Position numbers and translations under genes: made by a program. From assembly GCA_002436085.1 (NCBI GenBank), contig DIXT01000027.1:76737-96178 (forward strand): 19,442 bases of DNA. Reading direction: 5' to 3'. Under the pieces are notes generated by a model. That model did no database searches and had not been told where the DNA came from. It saw only the letters and a program-made list of their open reading frames with translations. This document shows positions 7,330 through 15,621 of this stretch, in pieces (positions within the stretch are counted from its first letter, which is position 1; each line of letters opens with the position of its first letter). The DNA comes from Anaerolineaceae bacterium UBA6073. GTDB taxonomy: Bacteria > Chloroflexota > Anaerolineae > Anaerolineales > Anaerolineaceae.

Positions 7330-7375
7330 TAAACCGCTGCAATCAACCCAGATTTGTCTCAACCGGAGGAGCCCA

Positions 7376-8638
7376 ATGGCTGTTCTCACCCTTATCCTTG
7401 CCGGCGGAGCCGGCAGCCGCCTGAGTATTCTCGGAGAAAAACGCGCCAAACCTGCTGTCCCCTTTGCAGGCAAATACCGCATCATCGATTTTCCCCTCTC
7501 CAACGCCGTCAATTCAGACCTGTACCGCCTGGCAGTCCTGACCCAGTTCCGTCCGCACTCCCTCATGCAGCACCTCGGCATCGGCGAGCCCTGGGACTTG
7601 AACCGCCGTCCGCCCAACGGATTGCAAGTCTGGCAGCCATTCCGCGGTCATTCCCAACAGGACTGGTACCGCGGCACAGCCGACGCCCTCTACCAAAACC
7701 GCGCCTTCATCCAGGATGCCAAATGCGATACCCTGCTGATCCTCTCCGGGGACCATATCTACAAACAGGACTACCGCGACCTGCTGCGCTTCCATCAATC
7801 TAAAAATGCCGACCTGACCGTGGCAGTGATGAACGTCAGCCAGCAGGATGTCAGCCGCTTCGGCATCATGAGCGTGGATTCCACCCAAAAAATCACGAAA
7901 TTCGCCGAAAAGCCAAAGAAATCAGACAGCACCCTGGCGTCGATGGGCATCTACGTTTTTAACACCAGGTTCCTGCTCGAACAGTTGGATCTCGACGCAA
8001 GCCTGCCGGATTCAGCCCACGATTTTGGCAAAAATATCATTCCCCGCATCGTGGAGATGGGGCGCGCGTACGCCTACCCCTTCGTTGGTTACTGGGTGGA
8101 CGTCGGAACGATCCAGGCTTACTGGGAAACGAGCATGGCGCTCCTGGAGGAGGAACCCGCCCTTGACCTTTACAACTCCGATTGGATCATCCACACCCGC
8201 TCTGAAGAGCGCCCGCCCGTAAAGATCATGCCGCCCGGCAGCCTTGAGAAAAGCATGGCGTCCAACGGCTGTAATATCTGCGGCGCGGTCATCAACTGTG
8301 TGCTTTCTCCCGGCGTTATCGTGGAAAAAGGCGCGGTCGTGCGCAACAGCGTGATCATGAACGACACCATCATCCGCGCCGGTGCGGCAGTCACCAACTG
8401 CGTGCTGGATAAACACATAGAGGTAGGTCCCGGAGCGCAGCTCGGTTACGGCAAAGACTCCACGCCCAACAAGCTGGAACCGGACAACCTTAACACTGGC
8501 ATCACTATTGTTGGCAAATCTGCCGTCATACCGGCCAACGCTGTTATCGGGCGCAACTGCCGCATTGATCCGGACACGAAGCCCTCTGACTATGAAACGC
8601 TCGAGGTCCCCAGCGGCGAATGCGTCTTAAAGAAGTGA
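7376..8638 (+). CDS. glgC: Glucose-1-phosphate adenylyltransferase (ADP-glucose pyrophosphorylase)
   Basis: This enzyme makes ADP-glucose and pyrophosphate from ATP and glucose-1-phosphate, the committed step of bacterial glycogen synthesis. The 420 residues match the usual GlgC length. LAGGAGSRL near the N-terminus is the nucleotide loop; KPAVPFAGKYRIIDFPLSN follows; then LSGDHIYKQDY with the metal-binding Asp; FAEKP; YWVDVGTI; and a C-terminal left-handed beta-helix of hexapeptide-like repeats (roughly from residue 300, with VIVEKGAVVRNSVIM). The frame runs upstream to 7295, but ATG 7376 has GGAGGA five bases before it and begins at the conserved MAVLTLILAGG. First gene of a three-gene operon; pgi follows after nine bases. 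GlgC enzymes are usually allosteric, often activated by fructose-6-P or fructose-1,6-bisP; which applies here cannot be read. Confidence 0.97.
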   Translation: MAVLTLILAGGAGSRLSILGEKRAKPAVPFAGKYRIIDFPLSNAVNSDLYRLAVLTQFRPHSLMQHLGIGEPWDLNRRPPNGLQVWQPFRGHSQQDWYRGTADALYQNRAFIQDAKCDTLLILSGDHIYKQDYRDLLRFHQSKNADLTVAVMNVSQQDVSRFGIMSVDSTQKITKFAEKPKKSDSTLASMGIYVFNTRFLLEQLDLDASLPDSAHDFGKNIIPRIVEMGRAYAYPFVGYWVDVGTIQAYWETSMALLEEEPALDLYNSDWIIHTRSEERPPVKIMPPGSLEKSMASNGCNICGAVINCVLSPGVIVEKGAVVRNSVIMNDTIIRAGAAVTNCVLDKHIEVGPGAQLGYGKDSTPNKLEPDNLNTGITIVGKSAVIPANAVIGRNCRIDPDTKPSDYETLEVPSGECVLKK

Positions 8639-8647
8639 CGAGGTAAA

Positions 8648-10294
8648 ATGACCACAGCCCTGCAGCAAACTCTTGCCTGGCAAGCGCTGGAAGCGCACTA
8701 CGCGCAAGTGAAAGACTTGCATATGCGCGCGCTCTTCGCGCAGGAACCCGACCGTTTTGAGCGCTTGTCCATCAAGTTCGGGGACATCCTTTTTGACTAT
8801 TCCAAGAACCGCATTACGGATGAGACCATACGTCTGCTTCTGAACCTGGCGGAGGACGCGAATCTCGCCGCGCAAATCGAGGCGATGTTCACTGGCGAAA
8901 AAATAAACAACACCGAAGGGCGCGCCGTCCTGCATACTGCCCTGCGCAGCCAGTCTGATTCTCCGTTGATGGTAGATGGCGAGGACGTCATGCCGGAAAT
9001 CCGCCGGGTGCTGGCGAAGATGCGCCATTTCAGTGAGAACGTGCGTTCCGGAGACTGGCGCGGCTTCACTGGCAAACCCATTACCGATATCGTCAACATC
9101 GGCATCGGCGGCTCGGACCTGGGCCCCAAGATGGTTTGCGCCGCGCTCAAGCCCTACGGCAAGCGCGGCCTGCGCGTCCATTTTGTCTCCAACGTGGACG
9201 GCACCGACATCGCCGAAACGCTAAAACTGTTGAACCCCGAGACCGCGCTCTTCTTGATTGCCTCCAAGACCTTTACAACCCAGGAGACCATGACCAACGC
9301 CCACAGCGCGCGAACCTGGTTCCTGGCGCGTTCAGGGGATGAGCGCCACATTGCCCGCCACTTCGCCGCCATGTCCACCAACACGCCGGCAGTCCGGGCT
9401 TTTGGCATCGACCCCGAGAATATGTTTGAATTCTGGGATTGGGTGGGCGGCCGCTATTCGCTCTGGTCCGCCATCGGTCTTTCCATCGCCCTTTTTGTCG
9501 GGATGGATAACTTCGAAGCCCTTCTGCGCGGCGCGTACGCGGCCGACCAGCACTTCCGCAGCGAGCCTTTCGCCCGGAACATCCCCGTCCTAATGGCGCT
9601 GCTGGGCATCTGGTACAACAACTTCTTCGGCGCGCAGTCGCACGCCATCCTGCCTTACGAACAATACCTGGAATACTTTCCGGCTTACTTCCAGCAAGGC
9701 GATATGGAAAGCAACGGTAAGGGCGTCAGCCGCACAGGCGAGACCCTGCCCTACTCCACCGGACCCATCATCTGGGGGCAGCCCGGCACGAATGGGCAGC
9801 ACGCCTTCTATCAGCTCATCCACCAGGGCACCAAACTCATCCCCTGTGACTTTCTGGCAGGGGTGGAGACCCAGAATCCGCTTGGCAGCCACCATACCAT
9901 CCTGCTCTCCAACTTTTTGGCGCAGACCGAAGCCCTGATGAAAGGGCGCACGCCCGATGAAGCGCGGGCAGAGCTGAGCGCCCAGGGCTACACAGGCGCG
10001 GAGCTGGAGCTGCTGGTACGCGCGAAGACCTTCCCGGGCAATCGCCCCACCAACTCGATACTTTTCCAGAAGCTGACCCCCGAAACGCTCGGCGCGCTCA
10101 TCGCGCTCTACGAGCACAAGATTTTCACGCAGGGCGTCATCTGGCGAGTGAATTCCTTCGACCAGATGGGGGTGGAACTGGGCAAGCAGCTTGCCAAAGC
10201 CATCCTGCCTGAATTGGAAGGCTCAGCGCCTGTGCACACCCACGATTCATCCACGAATGGCTTGATTAACGCCATCAAAGCCCGCCGCGAATAA
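8648..10294 (+). CDS. pgi: Glucose-6-phosphate isomerase
   Basis: It interconverts glucose-6-phosphate and fructose-6-phosphate in the cytoplasm. At 548 residues it matches the long (E. coli-type) PGI. Signatures are NIGIGGSDLGPKM (150-162), the phosphosugar site SKTFTTQET (206-214), DWVGGRYSLWSAIGLS (264-279), ESNGKGV (354-360), NGQHAFYQLIHQG (382-394) and SFDQMGVELGK (503-513). The predicted catalytic residues E354, H385 and K513 line up with E355, H386 and K514 of the E. coli enzyme, as I recall that numbering. GAGGT precedes the ATG. It is embedded between glgC and glgA with gaps of 9 and 10 bases, so it is almost certainly co-transcribed and supplies glucose-6-P for glycogen, or returns it to glycolysis. 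Nothing is truncated or missing. Confidence 0.98.
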   Translation: MTTALQQTLAWQALEAHYAQVKDLHMRALFAQEPDRFERLSIKFGDILFDYSKNRITDETIRLLLNLAEDANLAAQIEAMFTGEKINNTEGRAVLHTALRSQSDSPLMVDGEDVMPEIRRVLAKMRHFSENVRSGDWRGFTGKPITDIVNIGIGGSDLGPKMVCAALKPYGKRGLRVHFVSNVDGTDIAETLKLLNPETALFLIASKTFTTQETMTNAHSARTWFLARSGDERHIARHFAAMSTNTPAVRAFGIDPENMFEFWDWVGGRYSLWSAIGLSIALFVGMDNFEALLRGAYAADQHFRSEPFARNIPVLMALLGIWYNNFFGAQSHAILPYEQYLEYFPAYFQQGDMESNGKGVSRTGETLPYSTGPIIWGQPGTNGQHAFYQLIHQGTKLIPCDFLAGVETQNPLGSHHTILLSNFLAQTEALMKGRTPDEARAELSAQGYTGAELELLVRAKTFPGNRPTNSILFQKLTPETLGALIALYEHKIFTQGVIWRVNSFDQMGVELGKQLAKAILPELEGSAPVHTHDSSTNGLINAIKARRE

Positions 10295-10304
10295 GGAGAG
10301 CCGC

Positions 10305-11762
10305 ATGAAAACCCTCAAAGTTCTGTTCCTTGCCGCAGAAGCCGACCCTTTGGTAAAAGTTGGCGGCTTAGGCGATGTTGCCGGCTCCCTGCCGCAGGCG
10401 CTGCGGGCTTTACCCGGCGAGCAGAGCGGCGGCGTCCGCGTGGACGTGCGCTTACTGCTCCCTTATCACGACGCCGTGCGCCAAAAGTTACCCTCGCCCG
10501 AACTGCTGTTCACTTTCCCGGTCGAATCGAAAACTGGCCCGCTCACCGCGGAGGTCTATCACAGCGAGGTGAACGGCGTACCCGTTTACCTGATTGGCGG
10601 CGAACCCATCGCGAACAGCCCGGTCTACAGCCCGGACTCCGCCGCGGACGGGCGCAAGTATGTCTTCTTTTCCGTCGCCGCGCTCGGGCTTATGGACCGC
10701 CTGGAGTGGAAGCCGGACATCGTGCACGCCAACGACTGGCATACCGCCCTGGTGGTGTACCTGCTCAGCCTGCGCCGTAAAGACTCGCCCGCCGCTTCGC
10801 ACCCTAAAACTGTCTTTACCATGCACAACCTGCCCTTCATGGGCGCAGGCACCGAAGCCGCTTTCGACAACTACGGCATCCCGCCCAGCCGCTACAGCCG
10901 GGTGCCCTGGTGGGGTAAAAAGTTTCCCCTGCCGCTGGCTGTGCAGACTGCCGACCGGGTAACCACCGTCTCCGAAACCTACGCGCAGGAAATCCTCACA
11001 CCTGAATTCGGCTGCGGTCTGGAAAAACTGCTCCAGACCCGGCACAAGGTTGTCTCCGGCATCGTGAATGGCTTGGATATGGATGCCTGGGACCCCGCTA
11101 ACGACCCACGCCTGCCTGCGCCTTTCAGCGCTGAAAAGCTCAGTCAGCGCGCCGCCAATAAAAGCGCGCTCGCGCATGAATTTGACCTGGACCCCGACCC
11201 CGCTTTGCCGCTGCTGGTGCTCGTCTCGCGTATGGACCAGCAAAAGGGTGTGGACCTGGCCGTCGAGGGGCTTGAAAGCCTGGCCAAGCGTCCCTGGCAG
11301 GCAATTCTGCTCGGAACGGGTAATCCCGATCTTGAGGAAGCCTGCCGGAAGCTCGAGAAAGCGCACCCATCACGCGTGCGTGCTGCCATCCGCTTCGATG
11401 TCAACCTCTCGCGCCGCATGTACGCCGGCGGGGATATCCTCCTGATGCCCTCGCGCTACGAACCCTGCGGTTTGGCGCAAATGATGGCCATGCGCTACGG
11501 CTGCATCCCACTTGCAAGAGCCACCGGCGGTTTGCAGGATACCATCAGCGACGTGAGCGCCCACCCGGAGAGCGGGACTGGCTTCCTCTTCAAGCCAGCC
11601 ACGGCCGCGGCTTTCGCCGGCGCGCTTGCACGGGCGCTTGCGCTCTTCCCGGACCAAGGCGCCTGGCAAAAAATGCAGCAGCGCGGCATGCGCCAGGACT
11701 TCTCCTGGTCCAAATCCGCGCTCGAATACTTGCGCCTTTACCAGGGCTTGGGCTTTAAGTAA
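10305..11762 (+). CDS. glgA: Glycogen synthase (ADP-glucose type, GT5)
   Basis: It adds glucose from ADP-glucose to the non-reducing end of alpha-1,4-glucan. The 485 residues are the normal GlgA length with the two-Rossmann (GT-B) fold. The N-terminal KVGGLGDV (18-25) is the ADP-glucose binding loop; HANDWHTALV lies near 142-151; TVFTMHNLPFMG near 169-180; the second domain opens with VSRMDQQKG (307-315). SRYEPCGL (383-390) contains the expected catalytic Glu, E386, and YGCIPLARATGGLQDT follows. AGGAG six bases before the ATG supports the start. Last gene of the glgC-pgi-glgA unit, followed by a strong hairpin. The branching enzyme GlgB and glycogen phosphorylase are not in the window, so they must be elsewhere if the pathway is complete. 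Confidence 0.97.
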   Translation: MKTLKVLFLAAEADPLVKVGGLGDVAGSLPQALRALPGEQSGGVRVDVRLLLPYHDAVRQKLPSPELLFTFPVESKTGPLTAEVYHSEVNGVPVYLIGGEPIANSPVYSPDSAADGRKYVFFSVAALGLMDRLEWKPDIVHANDWHTALVVYLLSLRRKDSPAASHPKTVFTMHNLPFMGAGTEAAFDNYGIPPSRYSRVPWWGKKFPLPLAVQTADRVTTVSETYAQEILTPEFGCGLEKLLQTRHKVVSGIVNGLDMDAWDPANDPRLPAPFSAEKLSQRAANKSALAHEFDLDPDPALPLLVLVSRMDQQKGVDLAVEGLESLAKRPWQAILLGTGNPDLEEACRKLEKAHPSRVRAAIRFDVNLSRRMYAGGDILLMPSRYEPCGLAQMMAMRYGCIPLARATGGLQDTISDVSAHPESGTGFLFKPATAAAFAGALARALALFPDQGAWQKMQQRGMRQDFSWSKSALEYLRLYQGLGFK

Positions 11763-11794
11763 CTCTCAAAAACCCAAAGCAGCGTTAAAAACAG

Positions 11795-11828
11795 AACAGC
11801 GGCGCCCGTTGGGCGCCGCTGTTGTTGT
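11795..11828. terminator. Strong hairpin between glgA and tal
   Basis: A 13-base perfect GC-rich stem (11795-11807 with 11811-11823) with a GTT loop is followed by GTTGTT, so it lacks a clean U-tract on either strand. It lies between the convergent glgA and tal genes and probably ends both transcripts. Confidence 0.7.
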
Positions 11829-11838
11829 TATCCAAAAC

Positions 11839-12933
11839 TCAGGCTTTTCGCCTTTTATCCACCACGCCAAGCAGCACGCTGAAAGCATCCGCGAAAGCTT
11901 TCACGCCCTCTTCTTCCAACTGCGCGGTCACCTGCGGCATCGAAATTCCAAGCGCTTCCAGGCCGTCAAACAGCGCCCGCGCTGCGTCCAGATTTTCCAC
12001 GATGCTCTCCCGCACCTGGCCGTGGTCCAGAAAAGCAGCCAGCGTTTGCGGCGGCATGGTATTGACGGTATCCGCTCCGACCAGCTCTTCCACATACATT
12101 ACGTCGCGGTAAGCTGGATTTTTGGTGCTGGTGGATGCCCACAAAGGCCGCTGTTTGCGCGCGCCCTTGGCTTTCAGGCGCGCGAAGCGCTCGGAGGCAG
12201 ACACCTGCAAAAACTGCGCGTACACCAGGCGCGCGTTGGCAACCGCCGCCTGGCCAGCCAAGGCCAGCGCGTTTGTGGTGCCGATGGCTTGCAGGCGCGG
12301 GTCAATGTGCGAATCCACGCGTGAAATAAAGAACGACGCCACGGAGGCAATCCCCTCCAGCGGCAGCCCGGCTTCGGCGCGCTCTTCCAAGCCGCTCAGG
12401 TAGGCGTCCATCACCGCGCTGTAGCGTTCCCGCGAGAAAATCAGGGTCACGTTTATGTTGATGCCCGCCGCGATAGCCGCTTGGATGGCCGGCAAGCCGG
12501 CCTTGGTAGCCGGTATCTTGATCATCAGGTTCGGGCGCTTCACCCGCTGCCAAAGCGCTTCTGCCTGTGCTAGCGTCTCGGCGCTCTTGTCCGCCAAAAA
12601 CGGGCTTACTTCCAGGCTGACGTAGCCGTCTGCGCCGCCGGAACCCTGATACAGCGGCAGGAACAGATCCGCCGCCGCCTGGATGTCCTCAATCGCCAGC
12701 CGAAAAAAGACTTCCTCCGCGCCAAGGATTGGATCACCGAGCGGCTTCAGGCTCTCGTCGTAATCGCTGGAATTCGCAATCGCGTTCATGAAAATAGAGG
12801 GATTGGAAGTAACCCCGCGGATTTCCCCCCGCGCGATCATGCCCGCCATTTCCCCGTTCCGCAAAAGGCTGCGTTGAATATTGTCATACCAAACCGACTG
12901 ACCTGCCGCCCAAAGTTTTTCTGTGCTGTTCAT
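11839..12933 (-). CDS. tal: Transaldolase
   Basis: It moves a dihydroxyacetone unit between sedoheptulose-7-P and glyceraldehyde-3-P, giving erythrose-4-P and fructose-6-P in the non-oxidative pentose phosphate pathway. The 364 residues fit the longer transaldolase class found in actinobacteria and cyanobacteria (TalB-like enzymes are about 315). Motifs are GVTSNPSIF (40-48), DGYVSLEVSP (102-111), the Schiff-base lysine in MIKIPAT (K139), and INVTLIFSRERY. Later STSTKNPAY and DTVNTMPP match the C-terminal family blocks. The ATG is preceded by AGAGGAGA at 12953-12946, 13 bases away, which is longer than usual; no other in-frame start is closer. Convergent with the glycogen operon and linked to it by fructose-6-P. 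Confidence 0.96.
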   Translation of the reverse strand: MNSTEKLWAAGQSVWYDNIQRSLLRNGEMAGMIARGEIRGVTSNPSIFMNAIANSSDYDESLKPLGDPILGAEEVFFRLAIEDIQAAADLFLPLYQGSGGADGYVSLEVSPFLADKSAETLAQAEALWQRVKRPNLMIKIPATKAGLPAIQAAIAAGININVTLIFSRERYSAVMDAYLSGLEERAEAGLPLEGIASVASFFISRVDSHIDPRLQAIGTTNALALAGQAAVANARLVYAQFLQVSASERFARLKAKGARKQRPLWASTSTKNPAYRDVMYVEELVGADTVNTMPPQTLAAFLDHGQVRESIVENLDAARALFDGLEALGISMPQVTAQLEEEGVKAFADAFSVLLGVVDKRRKA

Positions 12934-13296
12934 TCTGATTGCTAATCTCCTCTACGTGTGTTCTCACCCTTTTTTCTTGAGTTCTACCTATCCCGATAAG
13001 CGAGTTATTCCGCCCGCCGCTGTCTGTTGCCCGCACGTAAGCATGCTTCTTATTAAGTATAACCGCCCTACAGGCCTGGAGTGCTTCTTACTTGACACTT
13101 CTTACCTGACACTTACCTGACGGATTTTTTGCATAAAAGTATGATTTCTCTCAGCCGTGTCTCAAGCAAAGCGCAAGCAGGAACTATACTTGGTCAGAGA
13201 TGTTCAACTTGTTTCTATATCTTACGCAAATGAATAGTTTACGATAATATTTCTACTTGATATGCCTAAGATGAACAAAACACAAGGGAAATTGAC
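12934..13296. other. AT-rich 363-base intergenic region upstream of the selenium gene
   Basis: This divergent control region separates tal from the lyase-SelD gene. No gene or tRNA was found in it on either strand. It holds a 14-base tandem repeat (13085-13121), several weak promoter-like elements (TTGACA at 13092-13097 with no good -10 at 17 bases; TATACT at 13185-13190; GATAAT at 13243-13248), and AAGGGA at 13284-13289 as ribosome-binding site of the downstream gene. No combination gives a clear promoter. It is unusually long and AT-rich for this window and may hold regulatory sites. Confidence 0.5.
13085..13121 (+). repeat. 14-base tandem repeat, two copies plus a partial third
   Basis: TTCTTACTTGACAC (13085-13098) is followed directly by TTCTTACCTGACAC (13099-13112), differing at one base, and then by the partial copy TTACCTGAC (13113-13121). 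The period is clear. It could be slippage or a set of regulator sites; it lies about 180 bases before the lyase-SelD start. Confidence 0.65.
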
Positions 13297-15513
13297 ATGA
13301 AATCTATTTATCTGGACTATAACGCCACTACTCCAATACCCCCTGAAGTGGCTGACGCGATGATTCCTTTTTTGCGTGAACATTTTGGCAATCCATCCAG
13401 CAGCCACCCGTATGGGATAGCTACCAAGCAGGCGATTGAGAACGCCCGTCAGCAGGTGGCGGGATTGATACAGTGTTCGCCTGAAGAAATCGTTTTTACG
13501 AGCGGTGGGACAGAAAGCAACAATTACGCGATCCGGGGCTCTGTGCTGGCTCGCCGGGATCAAGGAAATCACATCATCACCTCTGCGGTGGAACATCCGG
13601 CTGTATTGGAAGTATGCCAGTACCTGCAAAGCCAGGGCTTTCGTCTGACCATATTACCAGTTGATTCAAATGGGATGGTTAACCCCCAGGATCTCGAAAA
13701 TGCGATGACACCCGGCACATTGCTGGTGAGCATCATGCATGCGAACAATGAAGTGGGTACGATTCAACCAATCGTTGAGCTTGCACGGATCGCCCATCGC
13801 TACGGAGCGTTAATGCACACGGATGCTGCACAATCTACCGGAAAAATTCCCGTGAATATTGCGGAATTAGAGGTGGATTTGCTATCGATTGCCGGACACA
13901 AACTTTATGCCCCTAAAGGGATTGGCGCGCTTTATATTCGCTCGGGCATAAAACTGGATAAATTAATGTTTGGCGCAAATCATGAATTAGATCGCCGGGC
14001 TGGTACTGAAAATGTATTGGAAATCGTCGGACTGGGTGCTGCCAGCCAAATAGCGGTTCGCGACCTGGCTGATAATCAGAAGCATTATCAACGATTACGC
14101 GACCAACTATATGACGGGCTGCGGGCTTATTTTGACGAAACGCAGATGAAGCTTAATGGTCATCCCGATAAGCGTTTGCCCAACACACTCTCATTGAGTT
14201 TTCGTGGTGTTGAGGCTAATACATTGCTTGCTGAAATCGGGGAAAAGGTTTCAGCATCTGCTGGTGCAGCCTGTCACGCTGAAAGTGTGGTGATTTCTTC
14301 TGTATTAGAGGCGATGCAGATACCTACGGAATGGGCAATGGGTACCGTGCGCTTTTCGGTAGGTCGTGAAACCAATTCGTTGGAGATAAATCAAGCCGTA
14401 GAGATTGTGCGCGACGCTGTCCAGCATTTGCTTCCACGCGAATTCGTTACGACTGCAATTAATCCAGAGCAGGAAGATATCAAACTGACATATTACACGC
14501 ATGGCCTGGGCTGCGCCTGCAAGCTCCGTCCGCAAGCCTTGGAAGCCGTTATAAGTAAACTTTCCCCATCGGCTGACCGATCGGTTTTGGTCGGTACTGA
14601 AACTTCAGATGATGCAGCTGTGTATCGTCTTACAGATGACCTGGCAATTGTCCAGACAGTTGACTTTTTTACACCCATTGTGGATGATCCATATTGGTTT
14701 GGCGCCATCTCTGCCGCCAACTCAATTAGCGATATTTATGCGATGGGTGGAACACCGCGTTTTGCTCTAAATATTGTTGGTTTTCCCTCAAATCGCCTGC
14801 CATTATGGGTGCTGGACCAGATTCTAAAGGGAGCACAGGATAAGGCAGAGGAAGCAGGCATCAGTATCATCGGTGGTCATACAGTAGATGATACTGAGCC
14901 CAAGTTCGGACTGGCAGTTACTGGAATTGTGAATCCAGAGCGAATTCTACGGAATAATACTGCACAACCTGGCGATGCTCTAATTCTTACGAAGCCAATC
15001 GGTTTTGGAATCATCACCACCGCAGCCAAGCGGGGTTTAGCCACCGCAGAAGAAATAGAAGAGGCCATCTATTGGATGGCTGCCCTCAATAATCGGGCTG
15101 CTGAGGCCATGCATACGGTTGGCGTTCATGCTTGCACGGACGTCACTGGTTTCGGTTTGTTGGGACATTTGCACGAAATGACAATGGGCAGTCATGTGGA
15201 TGCTGAAATATCAGCTTCTTCTGTTCCCTTATTAGCTTCAGCCTCGCGTTTGGCAGTTGCTGGCATCATTCCCGGTGGAACACGGGACAATCTAGCCTAC
15301 GCTAAATCATTTGTTGATTTTGATTCCGAGATCCGCGAGAATACCCGTTTTCTTCTCGCAGACGCGCAGACATCTGGTGGTCTGCTTATCAGTGTATCCC
15401 CAGAACGGAAAGAAGCCCTGTTGCGTGAACTTGAAAACAATGAGATAACATCTGCGAAGCTAATTGGGTATATTTCTCAGACGGGAACAGGAAGAATTCA
15501 TGTTTCCAAATGA
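13297..15513 (+). CDS. selD: Fusion of NifS/selenocysteine-lyase-like PLP enzyme and selenophosphate synthetase (SelD)
   Basis: One 738-residue uninterrupted frame encodes two enzymes. Residues 1-380 are a class V PLP enzyme of the NifS/IscS/selenocysteine lyase group: YLDYNATTPIPPEV at 5-18, FTSGGTESNN near 67-76, the PLP lysine K202 in AGHKLYAPKG, and the catalytic cysteine C326 in SAGAACHAES. The GAACH form and the following FSVGRET resemble selenocysteine lyase more than IscS. Residues 396-738 are SelD: THGLGCACK (401-409) with C406, C408 and K409 at the positions of E. coli C17, C19 and K20; DDAAVY; DFFTPIVDDP; ISDIYAMGGTP; GGHTVDDTEP; DVTGFGLLGHL; DAQTSGGL. The first part would release selenium from selenocysteine (or sulfur from cysteine); the second uses ATP and selenide to make selenophosphate. 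GC is visibly lower than in neighbours. The selA, selB, selC, mnmH and yqeB/yqeC partners are not in the window. Confidence 0.97.
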   Translation: MKSIYLDYNATTPIPPEVADAMIPFLREHFGNPSSSHPYGIATKQAIENARQQVAGLIQCSPEEIVFTSGGTESNNYAIRGSVLARRDQGNHIITSAVEHPAVLEVCQYLQSQGFRLTILPVDSNGMVNPQDLENAMTPGTLLVSIMHANNEVGTIQPIVELARIAHRYGALMHTDAAQSTGKIPVNIAELEVDLLSIAGHKLYAPKGIGALYIRSGIKLDKLMFGANHELDRRAGTENVLEIVGLGAASQIAVRDLADNQKHYQRLRDQLYDGLRAYFDETQMKLNGHPDKRLPNTLSLSFRGVEANTLLAEIGEKVSASAGAACHAESVVISSVLEAMQIPTEWAMGTVRFSVGRETNSLEINQAVEIVRDAVQHLLPREFVTTAINPEQEDIKLTYYTHGLGCACKLRPQALEAVISKLSPSADRSVLVGTETSDDAAVYRLTDDLAIVQTVDFFTPIVDDPYWFGAISAANSISDIYAMGGTPRFALNIVGFPSNRLPLWVLDQILKGAQDKAEEAGISIIGGHTVDDTEPKFGLAVTGIVNPERILRNNTAQPGDALILTKPIGFGIITTAAKRGLATAEEIEEAIYWMAALNNRAAEAMHTVGVHACTDVTGFGLLGHLHEMTMGSHVDAEISASSVPLLASASRLAVAGIIPGGTRDNLAYAKSFVDFDSEIRENTRFLLADAQTSGGLLISVSPERKEALLRELENNEITSAKLIGYISQTGTGRIHVSK

Positions 15514-15559
15514 AGTCTATTCTTGAATTTCTAGTGGGACGCGAAGTTTCCCATAGGAA

Positions 15560-15589
15560 TTGCTTCTTCATCAACAAAATGTGTAAAAT
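15560..15589 (+). promoter_or_regulatory. Candidate promoter of the GIN-lipoprotein operon
   Basis: TTGCTT (15560-15565) and TAAAAT (15584-15589) are 18 bases apart in the 108-base gap after the selenium gene, with the start codon 32 bases on. Moderate -10, poor -35, so tentative. Confidence 0.35.
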
Positions 15590-15621
15590 ATTAAGTACAT
15601 TATTAGGAAAGGATGCATATT

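Noticed and set aside
10488..11366. 292-codon open frame on the minus strand within glgA
   Set aside because: GC-rich glgA leaves long empty frames on the opposite strand. The translation has no recognisable motif and glgA is complete with its catalytic residues.
12934..13296. Possible tRNA-Sec or other small RNA next to the selenium gene
   Set aside because: I looked for a long acceptor stem, a T-arm GGTTCAA-like block and a CCA end and found none.
13297..15513. In-frame UGA read as selenocysteine in the SelD domain
   Set aside because: The catalytic positions are Cys codons (C406, C408) and the frame has no internal stop, so no recoding is needed.
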